NCBI GenBank assembly: GCA_002418775.1
Contig: DIEU01000055.1
Coordinates: 1,943-39,563 of the forward strand
Direction: 5' to 3'
DNA: 37,621 nucleotides
From: Firmicutes bacterium UBA5766
GTDB lineage: Bacteria > Bacillota > Desulfotomaculia > Desulfotomaculales > Nap2-2B
Positions 23,669 through 31,785 of the stretch are shown piece by piece (positions within the stretch are counted from its first letter, which is position 1; each line of letters opens with the position of its first letter). The notes beneath the pieces are model-generated. The model saw nothing but the letters and a program-made list of their open reading frames with translations. It was not told where the DNA came from and did not search any database. A program made the position numbers and the translations under genes.

Positions 23669-24862
23669 TTATCCTTTCAGATCGTCCAACAAAGCGGCTA
23701 CACCCGGAAGGACCTTCCCCTCCATAAACTCAAGTGAAGCTCCCCCACCAGTTGAAATATGGGTCATCCTATCCGCCACACCTGCTTTTTCTACTGCTGA
23801 CACCGTATCTCCCCCTCCTACGACAGTTATAGCGCCGCTTTCCGCCAAAGCCCGGGCTAATGAAAAAGTGCCCTGGGAAAATGGGGCCATTTCAAAAACA
23901 CCCATTGGCCCGTTCCAAATCACTGTTTTTGCCATTCTTACCGCTAGAGTATATCCTTCTATTGTTTCCGGCCCAATATCCAGGGCCATCCAATCTTCCG
24001 GGACCTCGTTTACAGAGACAACTTTCTTTTCCGAACCAGGTTCAGCAGCGGGCGTAACCACCAAATCCACCGGCAGCATAAGCCTAAGTCCCCGGTCTTT
24101 TATTTTCGCGGCAAGTTCCCCGGCAAACTCAACCTTATCGGCTTCGATCAAGGACTTGCCCATTTCATACCCGGCTGCCCGTAAAAAAGTATTGGCCATT
24201 CCTCCACCGATTATAAGGTCATCCACTTTTTCAAGAAGATTGTTGATAATACCTATTTTATCCGATATTTTTGCTCCACCCAGAATAATAAAGAAAGGAT
24301 GTTCCGGCTGCATTATTGTCTTACTCAGCATAGTGATTTCTTTTTGCATTAAAAACCCGGCCACAGCCGGCAGAAAATGCGCCACACCCTCGGTCGAAGC
24401 ATGTGCGCGATGTGCTGTCCCGAAGGCATCGTTTACATATACATCCGCCAATTCAGCCAGGCTGCGGGCGAATTTTTCATCATTTTTTTCTTCTCCGGGA
24501 TAAAAGCGTATATTCTCCAAAAGAAGCACATCACCGGGCTGCATCCTGGAAATGGCAGCCCTGGGTTCCTCGCCAACGCAATCGTTTACTTTTTGCACAG
24601 GCCTTCCGATTAGCTCTCGAAGCCGGTTTGCCACCGGATCAAGGCGGTATCGTTCATCATACTTGCCCTTGGGCCGTCCCAGGTGTGAAACGATAATCAC
24701 CTTGGCTTGTTTCTCAATTAGATAAGCCAGTGTCGGGAGAGACGCGATAATGCGTGTATCGTCTGACACTTCCCCGCCATCGTTTAAAGGCACATTGAAA
24801 TCTACACGCAGCAATACCCTCTTACCGGTTACATCCATCTCTGAGACAGATTTTTTATTCAT
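23669..24862 (-). CDS. pgk: Phosphoglycerate kinase
   Basis: A 397-residue cytoplasmic enzyme that interconverts 1,3-bisphosphoglycerate plus ADP with 3-phosphoglycerate plus ATP. Conserved blocks are RVDFNVPL (about 20-27), IIVSHLGRPKG (about 56-66), the substrate-binding NDAFGTAHRAHAS (about 166-178), the nucleotide-binding GGAKISDK (about 202-209), NGPMGVFE and the C-terminal GGGDTVSAVE. Length is normal. ATG 24862 has GGGGA about six bases upstream. The tpiA::gpmI frame begins five bases after its stop. A gap of 163 bases containing a shared 43-bp repeat and a hairpin separates it from gap, so pgk may have its own regulated promoter. Confidence 0.98.
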   Translation of the reverse strand: MNKKSVSEMDVTGKRVLLRVDFNVPLNDGGEVSDDTRIIASLPTLAYLIEKQAKVIIVSHLGRPKGKYDERYRLDPVANRLRELIGRPVQKVNDCVGEEPRAAISRMQPGDVLLLENIRFYPGEEKNDEKFARSLAELADVYVNDAFGTAHRAHASTEGVAHFLPAVAGFLMQKEITMLSKTIMQPEHPFFIILGGAKISDKIGIINNLLEKVDDLIIGGGMANTFLRAAGYEMGKSLIEADKVEFAGELAAKIKDRGLRLMLPVDLVVTPAAEPGSEKKVVSVNEVPEDWMALDIGPETIEGYTLAVRMAKTVIWNGPMGVFEMAPFSQGTFSLARALAESGAITVVGGGDTVSAVEKAGVADRMTHISTGGGASLEFMEGKVLPGVAALLDDLKG

Positions 24863-24934
24863 TATTGTCCCCTATCCTACTCTAAAAAATAGTTCTTTAT
24901 TAACTGAATACATACTTTTTCATCCTGCTGCATG

Positions 24935-24951
24935 TGCTGCTTTTAGCAGCA
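24935..24951. repeat. Small hairpin between gap and pgk
   Basis: TGCTGC (24935-24940), loop TTTTA, GCAGCA (24946-24951), in the pgk upstream region. TTAGCAGCATGG at 24943-24954 is repeated at 21327-21338, so related sequences flank the pgk-tpiA::gpmI pair. No T-run follows. Confidence 0.5.
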
Positions 24952-24965
24952 TGGGTGTCTGTCCT

Positions 24966-25008
24966 GAAAATTAATTTGCATCAGGGAGGTCAACTGCCTA
25001 CATGCTTA
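24966..25008 (-). repeat. 43-bp intergenic repeat, copy A (upstream of pgk)
   Basis: Aligns without gaps to 31638-31680, with 35 of 43 bases identical. Read on the minus strand it contains GTAGGCAGTTGACCT, then ATGCAA, then TTAATTTTC. It lies 103 bases upstream of the pgk start. TTGACC resembles a -35 element, but no good -10 follows at 16-18 bases, so an operator or a small repeat family is as likely as a promoter. Confidence 0.7.
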
Positions 25009-25025
25009 ATAATCGCCTCTTATAC

Positions 25026-26033
25026 CTATAATCCTTTATCGGTCATATACTTGGCCAGATCAATAACACGGTTGGCATAACCCCATTCATTGTCGTACCA
25101 GGCAACTACTTTAATAAGTTTTTCTCCAACAACCATTGTTGAAAGTCCGTCAACAATTGAAGAGTGAGGATCTCCATTAAAATCACAAGAAACCAACGGG
25201 AGATCACTAAAAGCAATGATTCCCCTTAATTCATTTTCTGATGCTTCTTTTAGTTCAAAATTAACATCATCTGTACTGGCAGGTTTATTAACCTGGGCAA
25301 CAAGATCCACCACACTTACATCAGGTGTGGGGACACGCAGGGAGAGGCCGTTCAGCCTGCCTTCCAGTTCAGGCAGAACAAGGTTAATGGCTTTTGCCGC
25401 CCCTGTTGTAGTAGGAATGATTGACATCGCTGCCGCTCTTGACCTGCGTAAATCCTTATGCCGGGAATCCAGAAGTTTCTGGTCATTTGTATAAGCATGT
25501 ACGGTTGTCATCAAACCGCTTAAAATTTCGTACTTACTATGCAATACTTTGACAATTGGGGCCAGACAGTTAGTTGTACAGGAACCGCAGGAAACAACAT
25601 GATGTCTGTCCGGGTTATACTTATCGTCATTTACTCTCATTACGACGGTAATGTCTTCGTTCTTGGCAGGAGCAGTAATAATAACCTTTTTCGCCTTCTG
25701 TTTTATATGCGCTCCGGCTTCCTTTCCATCGTTATGCTTGCCGGTGGATTCAACCACTATATCAACGCCATGTTCCCCCCATGGTAATTTATCAAGATCT
25801 TTTTCTGAAATCACAGCTGTTTTCCTGTCGCCAATTATTAATCCCCCGTCAGAAGCAGTAACTTTGTTTGCCAGTCTGCCGTGTACTGAGTCGTACATTA
25901 AAAGGTGGGCCAACGTAGCTGCATCCCCATTGCTGTTCACAACAACTATCTCCACTTCAGGATCCATCATCGCTACGCGGAAAACACAACGGCCTATCCG
26001 GCCGAATCCATTAATACCAATTCTGATTGTCAT
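25026..26033 (-). CDS. gap: Glyceraldehyde-3-phosphate dehydrogenase, type I
   Basis: A 335-residue tetramer-type enzyme that interconverts glyceraldehyde-3-phosphate and 1,3-bisphosphoglycerate. The Rossmann start INGFGRIGR and the catalytic Cys in SCGSCTTNCLAP are intact, as is the C-terminal WYDNEWGYANRVIDL. The cofactor pocket is unusual: after the second beta strand the usual VNDLTD-type motif reads VVNSNGD (Asp replaced by Ser34), and the usual LPHKDLRR segment reads LDSRHKDLRR. In studied enzymes these two places set NAD versus NADP preference, so dual or NADP use is inferred. No CggR-type regulator precedes it; rpoN does. ATG 26033 is the only family-like start. Confidence 0.97.
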   Translation of the reverse strand: MTIRIGINGFGRIGRCVFRVAMMDPEVEIVVVNSNGDAATLAHLLMYDSVHGRLANKVTASDGGLIIGDRKTAVISEKDLDKLPWGEHGVDIVVESTGKHNDGKEAGAHIKQKAKKVIITAPAKNEDITVVMRVNDDKYNPDRHHVVSCGSCTTNCLAPIVKVLHSKYEILSGLMTTVHAYTNDQKLLDSRHKDLRRSRAAAMSIIPTTTGAAKAINLVLPELEGRLNGLSLRVPTPDVSVVDLVAQVNKPASTDDVNFELKEASENELRGIIAFSDLPLVSCDFNGDPHSSIVDGLSTMVVGEKLIKVVAWYDNEWGYANRVIDLAKYMTDKGL

Positions 26034-26140
26034 TTTTCCACACCACTCCCTTAATAGTATGTCTCATATAACAACATTATGTTAATTATGATATAATAAT
26101 TCTATTCGCTACACGCTAATAATTTTCCTCTTTTTTTTGG

Positions 26141-26177
26141 AAAATAAAAAAGGAACGTATTACTTAAGTCCGTCCCC
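26141..26177 (-). terminator. Probable terminator after rpoN
   Basis: On the minus strand GGGACG (within 26177-26171) pairs with CGTTCC (26157-26152) using one G-U pair; the loop is 13 bases and is followed by TTTTTTATTTT. It lies about 45 bases after the rpoN stop and upstream of gap. Confidence 0.5.
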
Positions 26178-26220
26178 TTTTAGATAAATTTAGTTTATTC
26201 TTTAAACGCGGTATGGATGT

Positions 26221-27618
26221 CTAATACCTGATTCTTTGACGGGCAGGAGGTATTCCAATCTCACCGCGATACTTTGCAATTGTCCGGCGCGAAATTTTGA
26301 TTCCGCGCTCAGCAAATATATCGGCAATCTCCTGATCGTTAAAAGGTTTTACAGGATTCTCCCGGGCTACAAGTTTACGAAGACTTTCCTTGATGGCCGC
26401 CGCAGAAGTTTCTTTATCGCCGCCGCTGCTTAGTCCTGCAGAAAAGAAAGTTCTCATTGGGAACATACCCTGAGGTGTTTGAACATATTTGTTGGAAGTT
26501 GCCCTGCTGACGGTAGATTCATGCAGCCCGACAATTTTAGCTACTTGTTTTAAGTTCAGTGGTTTCAGATATTCACACCCGTATTTTAAAAAATCCTGCT
26601 GTAAAGTAATCAGGCAGTTTGCTATTTTTAACAAAGTATTTCTGCGCTGTTCAACACTTCTAATCAGCCAAACAGCGGCATTCAATTTAACCCCCAAGAA
26701 TTGCCGGACCTTTGAATCCGCTTCCTTCTCCCATATTGATCTGTAATAAGTGTTGATTTTTAAGTTCAGACAGTCATTTACGTTTATCGTAAAATTCTGT
26801 CCCGCTTTTTCGATAACTACATCAGGAATAATATATTTTACGCAGTTGCCGGAACTGTAATTACAGCCAGGTTTGGGTTCCAGGGTTTTAATAAAGCGTG
26901 CGATATCCTGGATATCTTCAAAGTTGACACCAAGCTGATGCGCAACCAATGATAGCTTACCTTTGGCCAATTCGGGCAAATGGCGCAGAATAACGGTTTC
27001 CAATAACTCATCCTTAATATTTAACTGGTTAACCTGTATTAGAAGACACTCCTGCAGATTACGAGCGCCTATCCCCGGTGGATCGAAGTTTTGAATGATT
27101 TTAAGAGTTTCTTCGACTTCCTCACAAGTTGCTTTTAAAGAGAGGGCAGCCTCATCTACCGACACCTGCAAATATCCATTCTTATCTAAATTTCCGATTA
27201 AATACCGCCCGATCAGCCTCTGCCTGGTATTATTTATGACAATGTTCAATTGATCAAGAAGAAATTCAGTTAAACCGAACTCCTGCCTGACGTAATTTTC
27301 GTAGTCTGAATTATCCTGAAAAGTATCTCTTTCCGGTTCCAAGAAACCGAGGTCACTGCTGTCATGGAAGTAGTCCCGCCATTCAGGATCAAACTTAAGT
27401 TCATCCTTCCCTGAACCGGTTTCCGCAACCGGCATCCCAATTTCCTGCTGATCGCCTTCTTCTTCAAGTTCTAGCATCGGATTTTCCTGGATTTGCTGCC
27501 CAAGATAACTATTTAAATCTACAGTGGGAAACTGCAAAATCATAATAGCCTGCCTGAGCCCCGGAGTAATCATTATTTTTTGAGTTTGTTCCATTTTAAT
27601 GGTATTCCCAGCCGCCAT
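26221..27618 (-). CDS. rpoN: RNA polymerase sigma-54 factor
   Basis: A 465-residue sigma-54. Region I is glutamine-rich and leucine-rich (EQTQKIMITPGLRQAIMILQ, about 9-28), followed by an acidic region II, the core-binding domain (about 100-250), a helix-turn-helix (VAKIVGLHESTVSRATSNKY, about 345-365) and the C-terminal RpoN box SRRTIAKYR. It directs transcription from -24/-12 promoters with the help of AAA activators, none of which are in the window. ATG 27618 is chosen because GAGGTG is six bases upstream; the GTG in that site would add three residues. In relatives rpoN commonly precedes the glycolytic genes, as here. Confidence 0.96.
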   Translation of the reverse strand: MAAGNTIKMEQTQKIMITPGLRQAIMILQFPTVDLNSYLGQQIQENPMLELEEEGDQQEIGMPVAETGSGKDELKFDPEWRDYFHDSSDLGFLEPERDTFQDNSDYENYVRQEFGLTEFLLDQLNIVINNTRQRLIGRYLIGNLDKNGYLQVSVDEAALSLKATCEEVEETLKIIQNFDPPGIGARNLQECLLIQVNQLNIKDELLETVILRHLPELAKGKLSLVAHQLGVNFEDIQDIARFIKTLEPKPGCNYSSGNCVKYIIPDVVIEKAGQNFTINVNDCLNLKINTYYRSIWEKEADSKVRQFLGVKLNAAVWLIRSVEQRRNTLLKIANCLITLQQDFLKYGCEYLKPLNLKQVAKIVGLHESTVSRATSNKYVQTPQGMFPMRTFFSAGLSSGGDKETSAAAIKESLRKLVARENPVKPFNDQEIADIFAERGIKISRRTIAKYRGEIGIPPARQRIRY

Positions 27619-27659
27619 TTGAAACACCTCTATCGGAGGACCTTCTATTTCAAAGAAAC

Positions 27660-28604
27660 CTAATCCTGGTTCTGTAAATACTGTTGCGCAATCTCTTCTA
27701 TTTTTTTAAGCCGGTATCTTACACCGGACTTACCGATCTTAGGCTCGATAAGTTCCCCCAGTTCCCTAAGACTGGCATCAGGATAAGCCAACCGTGCTGA
27801 TGCCACCTGCCTGAGGGGAAGAGGCAATTTGCCAATCCCCAAAGTTGAGGCTATAAATTTAATAGTTTCAAGTTGATTTAAGGAAGCATTCACAGTTTTG
27901 CTTAAATTAGCTGTCTCACAATTTACAAGCCTGTTAACCTGATTGCGCATGCCTTTGTATACCCGTATGTTTTCCATGTCTAAAAGGGCTGTATGCGCTC
28001 CAATAATATTTAAATAATCAGCAATCTGCCCGCCTTCCTTAAGATAGGCGACAAAGCCGTTTTTGCGGGCAATCAGTCCCGGATGAAGGTTGAATCTCTG
28101 CAACAGGCGGCAAATATCCTTCCCATAGCTCTCACTTGAACTGTTAATCTCCAGGTGGTAGTTGCTTGAAGGATTATTTATAGAACCGCTGCCCAGAAAT
28201 AATCCACGAAGGTAAGCCCTGCGGCAGCATTCCTTGCGAACCAGCCAGCCGGGTATCTCTTCCTTGAACTGGCTTTTATTATCCAGCATCCCAAGCCTTT
28301 CCAGGACCCTTGAAGCATCTACAGGCGAAGAAACCCTGACTATGTAGATGTTGTTTTTACGCAGTCTCCTTCTTCTTTTAACTTGTATATGCGCATATAT
28401 TTGAAAATTTTCTTTTAATAATAAAAAGTTTTTCCGGGCTAAAGCTGCGCTTTCAGAGTTAATACTTAAAAGGACTTGATTATCCTTAACCGGCAGAAGA
28501 CTTCCGTTTGTCTTAATAAGAGCCGCAAGTTCGGCTTCCCTGCAGCATTCGTTATTTCCCATTACCCGCGCCAACTCATCCTTTGTAGCAATGGAAAAAG
28601 ACAT
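27660..28604 (-). CDS. whiA: WhiA-family DNA-binding regulator
   Basis: A 314-residue protein with an N-terminal part related to LAGLIDADG homing endonucleases but without the nuclease residues (about 1-220), and a C-terminal helix-turn-helix (about 225-310) with the family-typical LPLPLRQVASARLAYPDASLRELGEL region and the nearby KSGVRYRLKKI. WhiA controls sporulation in actinomycetes and influences division and chromosome segregation in Bacillus. In most Firmicutes the order is rapZ-yvcK-whiA; here yvcK is absent and a deacetylase lies between. ATG 28604 has AGGTGG eight bases upstream. Confidence 0.96.
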   Translation of the reverse strand: MSFSIATKDELARVMGNNECCREAELAALIKTNGSLLPVKDNQVLLSINSESAALARKNFLLLKENFQIYAHIQVKRRRRLRKNNIYIVRVSSPVDASRVLERLGMLDNKSQFKEEIPGWLVRKECCRRAYLRGLFLGSGSINNPSSNYHLEINSSSESYGKDICRLLQRFNLHPGLIARKNGFVAYLKEGGQIADYLNIIGAHTALLDMENIRVYKGMRNQVNRLVNCETANLSKTVNASLNQLETIKFIASTLGIGKLPLPLRQVASARLAYPDASLRELGELIEPKIGKSGVRYRLKKIEEIAQQYLQNQD

Positions 28605-28659
28605 TTACTGTACCACCTGAAAAATATTTTTCCAAAAGCCTGCTGACCTGGAAATTAAC

Positions 28660-29499
28660 TTAAGTCCGTGTATTTCTAAACTCATCAATAAACTTTCTTA
28701 AATTATAATCTCCCCTGATTCTTACCCGCTTTATCGCATAAGGATCGCTTCGAGGGGTAACCAGACCCTGATCGGTCGTTACAGCGATAGTATATCCGCT
28801 CTCCTTTACAGTTTCCTCAAGCTGGCCGTTGTAGTGTCCATACGGATAGGCAAAAGCTTCTACGGAAGTTCCTAAATGTTTCTCGAGAACCAATTTGCAA
28901 TTTTCAATTTCATATCTTGCTTCCGGTAAAGTTACATCTGTTAAGGAAACGTGACTCAGGGTGTGTGCGCCAATTGTTATGCCATAGTCTGACATTTGAT
29001 CAATCTCATTCCATCCAAGCAACTGGTTGACCGGCTGTAATCCTTTTTCCACGTCAAAATCATTTGTTTTTCCAATGTAGTCGGCAACTACAAAAACAGT
29101 GGCAGTAAAACCATACTTCTTTAAAATTGGAAAAGCATATTTGTAGTTGTCAAGGTATCCGTCATCGCAAGTTATGACAATTGATTTCGGCGGCAGAGTT
29201 TTGTCCTCCTTTATGAAGTCTGCGAGTTCGGTCAATTGGACAGTATGATAACCGTTTTTAGCCAGGTACTGCATTTGAAGGTTAAACCTCGCGGGTGTTA
29301 CCCTCGTTCCAAATCCGCCGCTTTTTGGGTCGGGAGAAATCTTGTGGTACATCAGCACGGGAATCTGACTGGCGTTAATATCTCCGACGGCAGGTTCAGA
29401 ATATATATAGATGGGCAATATTTCCCATACATACCGGACGGCAAACCAGGCAGCGCCCAATAGTACTAAAACTATAAGGGACGTCCTTATCAATCTCAT
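28660..29499 (-). CDS. Membrane-anchored polysaccharide deacetylase (NodB domain)
   Basis: A 279-residue protein with an N-terminal signal anchor (about 5-30) and an extracellular NodB domain of carbohydrate esterase family 4. Motif 1 reads TCDDGYLDN instead of TFDDGY (the general base and the metal Asp are kept, the Phe is Cys). Motif 2 is the zinc-binding HTLSH. Motif 3 is FAYPYGHYN. Such enzymes remove acetyl groups from peptidoglycan or other surface N-acetylglucosamine polymers. It sits between rapZ and whiA, where yvcK is normally found. GGGGG is about eight bases before ATG 29499, and RapZ ends 29 bases upstream. Confidence 0.9.
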   Translation of the reverse strand: MRLIRTSLIVLVLLGAAWFAVRYVWEILPIYIYSEPAVGDINASQIPVLMYHKISPDPKSGGFGTRVTPARFNLQMQYLAKNGYHTVQLTELADFIKEDKTLPPKSIVITCDDGYLDNYKYAFPILKKYGFTATVFVVADYIGKTNDFDVEKGLQPVNQLLGWNEIDQMSDYGITIGAHTLSHVSLTDVTLPEARYEIENCKLVLEKHLGTSVEAFAYPYGHYNGQLEETVKESGYTIAVTTDQGLVTPRSDPYAIKRVRIRGDYNLRKFIDEFRNTRT

Positions 29500-29528
29500 T
29501 TTTATTCCCCCAAAATCATTAAGCCGGA

Positions 29529-30425
29529 TTATAAATCAGGGTGCTTAATATCTCTATGCCTTATAGAAACCCGGTATTTCCCTTCCTTCAGGCGCCGTTC
29601 CAGGTTATTGGCTATAGCGACAGAACGGTGCCGTCCGCCTGTACAGCCGATGGCAATGGTTAAGATCGACTTTCCCTCCTTCATATATTCCGGCACCAGA
29701 AAATCGATCAGAGTCAGAAATTTTTTCATAAATTCATTGGTAACTGCAGAGTTGTAGACATATTTTTCAACTTCAGCTTCATTACCGGTCAATAAACGGA
29801 GTTCCGGAACATAATGTGGATTTGGAAGAAAGCGTACGTCAAAAACGAGGTCGCTGTCCAGGGGTATTCCGTACTTGTACCCAAATGAAATAATCGAAAC
29901 TCTAAATTGGGGTAAATCCACCTTTGAAGAAAACAGTTCGCTTACTTCAGCTTTAAGCTGAGCATTGGTAAGTTCTGATGTGTCTATTACTTTGTTTGCA
30001 CGCCCGCGAAGTTCTTGCAGGTAAGCCCTTTCTTCCTGGATACACTTTAATATTTCACCATGCTCGCTCAGAGGATGGCTGCGTCTGGATTCCTTAAAGC
30101 GCCGGACAAGGCATTCATCAGACGCCTCAAGGAAAAGAATTTCGTATTGGTAAGCGCCTTTTTGTTTTAATTCAACAAGTACTTCGAATAAATCATTAAA
30201 AAATATGCCTCCGCGTATGTCTACAACCAGTGACAGCCTGTCTATGGAATTCGTCTGACTGCACAGATCGGTAAACTTGGGAATTAAAGCGGGAGGAAGG
30301 TTGTCCACACAAAAAAACCCAAGGTCCTCCAGGTGCCGCAATGCCTGGGTTTTACCGGCCCCGGACAAGCCCGTGACAATTAACAGTCTTGGCAGTATTA
30401 CTTTGGTGTCAGGTTCCACCGTCAT
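29529..30425 (-). CDS. rapZ: RNase adapter protein RapZ (YvcJ family)
   Basis: A 298-residue P-loop protein. Walker A is GLSGAGKT (about 18-25), with LGFFCVDNLPP following and DIRGG (about 69-73) as the B-type motif. The C-terminal domain carries SFGYKYGIP, DVRFLPNPHYVPELR and the GCTGGRHRSV nucleotide- or sugar-phosphate-binding motif. In enterobacteria RapZ presents small RNAs to RNase E in response to glucosamine-6-phosphate; in Bacillus YvcJ affects competence. Its exact role here is unknown. ATG 30425 has GAAGGG nine bases upstream. Confidence 0.97.
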   Translation of the reverse strand: MTVEPDTKVILPRLLIVTGLSGAGKTQALRHLEDLGFFCVDNLPPALIPKFTDLCSQTNSIDRLSLVVDIRGGIFFNDLFEVLVELKQKGAYQYEILFLEASDECLVRRFKESRRSHPLSEHGEILKCIQEERAYLQELRGRANKVIDTSELTNAQLKAEVSELFSSKVDLPQFRVSIISFGYKYGIPLDSDLVFDVRFLPNPHYVPELRLLTGNEAEVEKYVYNSAVTNEFMKKFLTLIDFLVPEYMKEGKSILTIAIGCTGGRHRSVAIANNLERRLKEGKYRVSIRHRDIKHPDL

Positions 30426-30486
30426 ATATAAAAACCCTTCTCTTTCCTTTGGATAAAATCCTGTTTATCCGGCTCCGCTACTTTCC

Positions 30487-31557
30487 TTATGATTGCTGAC
30501 TGGCCAGGGCTCCCTTTAACCGGTCAATGACTTTTACGGGACCAGGGTCAATTCCATAAAGCAAAGCGAGGTAAATACTGGCATAATCCCCTGTGTAGAT
30601 TAAAGAATATATCCGGGAGAGAAATGTATCACCGACAGAATGGATTTGCGCAACACCGGCTACTTTTTCTCCTATTTCCTGATGTGTGATTTCAATCCTT
30701 TTTTGAACCCTGTCGTGATCATCCTTGCTCCGGAGAATTATTAAAAAGAGGTTTTTCAATATCTCCGCAGGTGTTTCAAAGCCGACTATTTCGTTGTGAT
30801 TGAGTTCCGGAAAAACGTTCCAGTAAGCAGGTGTCTTTGTGTTTTCATTAAACTGGCCTTTCCAACGCTGGGCGACAACTTCGGTCGTTCCGGATGAACC
30901 CCAGATTACCGGAATATGCCCGTAAAGCCTCGTGGCCAGCTGTTTGGACAGGTTGCCGGATAACCCCGCTTGAGGGCCCAATTGGTCACGTAATAACTTT
31001 AGCTGTTGGATAAGTTCGGTCACTTCTTCAGAAATGCCCGTAACAAAGCCCATTCTCTCAAGTACCGCCAGCATAGGTATAAACAAGTAACCGGTTGCGG
31101 AACGCGGAGAAATTCCTCCAGGAACGGTAATTACCGGCGCCTTGTCTGCCTGGGCCATATTTTTAAGTTTTCCCCCGGTAGTCAAAACAATCATGGGAGC
31201 TCTTTTTTCACTCGCTATTTCATAAGCGCTGAGTGTTTCTTCGGTATTCCCCGAATAGCTGACCGCAAAAACAAGAGTTTGCTGATCAACAAACAGGGGG
31301 AGTGAATAATGACGGTTGACAAATACTGGAACAGCCGCCTTGTCCGTGGAAAAAACCCTTAAAAGATCTCCTCCGATAGCGGAACCTCCCAGACCGGTCA
31401 CGACAATTTTATTAACTTTTACTTCAGCAGGCAGGTCAACATGATTGCCGATTTCCCACGCTTCACGGCATTGATCAGGCAAATTCCATAACGCCGCAAG
31501 CATATTCTGTGTGTCAATACGTTCAATCACTTCCGGATTATCTAAGACATCCCACAA
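30487..31557 (-). CDS. Bifunctional phosphoglucose/phosphomannose isomerase (SIS)
   Basis: A 356-residue cytoplasmic enzyme with two SIS domains. The first has TGLGGSAIGGDLL (about 54-66) and the phosphate-binding SYSGNTEET (about 100-108), followed by GGKL and PRSATGYLF. The second ends with PELNHNEIVGFE, which holds the catalytic His/Glu region. This matches the small bifunctional isomerases that interconvert glucose-6-phosphate or mannose-6-phosphate with fructose-6-phosphate. TTG 31557 is taken as start with AAGGGGG ten bases upstream. The upstream gap contains copy B of the 43-bp repeat. It lies between glucokinase and rapZ, which fits sugar-phosphate entry to glycolysis. Confidence 0.93.
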   Translation of the reverse strand: MWDVLDNPEVIERIDTQNMLAALWNLPDQCREAWEIGNHVDLPAEVKVNKIVVTGLGGSAIGGDLLRVFSTDKAAVPVFVNRHYSLPLFVDQQTLVFAVSYSGNTEETLSAYEIASEKRAPMIVLTTGGKLKNMAQADKAPVITVPGGISPRSATGYLFIPMLAVLERMGFVTGISEEVTELIQQLKLLRDQLGPQAGLSGNLSKQLATRLYGHIPVIWGSSGTTEVVAQRWKGQFNENTKTPAYWNVFPELNHNEIVGFETPAEILKNLFLIILRSKDDHDRVQKRIEITHQEIGEKVAGVAQIHSVGDTFLSRIYSLIYTGDYASIYLALLYGIDPGPVKVIDRLKGALASQQS

Positions 31558-31637
31558 GAGTCGTATACCCCCTTTTTAATGTTATTCTCCATTTGGCCAG
31601 AGAATTTCCCCTGATTTTCTCTGCACAAAATCATCTC

Positions 31638-31680
31638 GAAAATTAACTTGCATTGAAAAGGTCAACTGCCTACACGCTCA
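31638..31680 (-). repeat. 43-bp intergenic repeat, copy B (upstream of the SIS isomerase)
   Basis: The gapless match to 24966-25008 (35 of 43 identical). In minus-strand orientation it sits 80 bases before the isomerase start, nearly the same position relative to the gene as copy A to pgk. Conserved core: GTAGGCAGTTGACC...ATGCAA...TTAATTTTC. Within this copy AGTTGACCTTTTC and AGTTAATTTTC look like direct half-sites. Confidence 0.7.
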
Positions 31681-31785
31681 TTTTAATCATTAAAAACGAT
31701 TTAAATATTCTCTTTATAAATGTTAATACCTGCCCGGAAAAATAAATCCTTAAAAAGGCGTCAAAAGTGCGGATATAAAAAATAT

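Noticed and set aside
26067..26085. Rex-type operator upstream of gap
   Set aside because: TTAACATAATGTTGTTA has the half-sites in the opposite order to the TTGTTAA....TTAACAA consensus; only an 11-bp palindrome AACATTATGTT remains, too short to claim.
28655..28668. ACGGACTTAAGT shared with the rpoN terminator loop (about 26162-26173)
   Set aside because: One copy is the coding end of the deacetylase gene; a 12-base match centred on a palindrome is weak evidence of a repeat.
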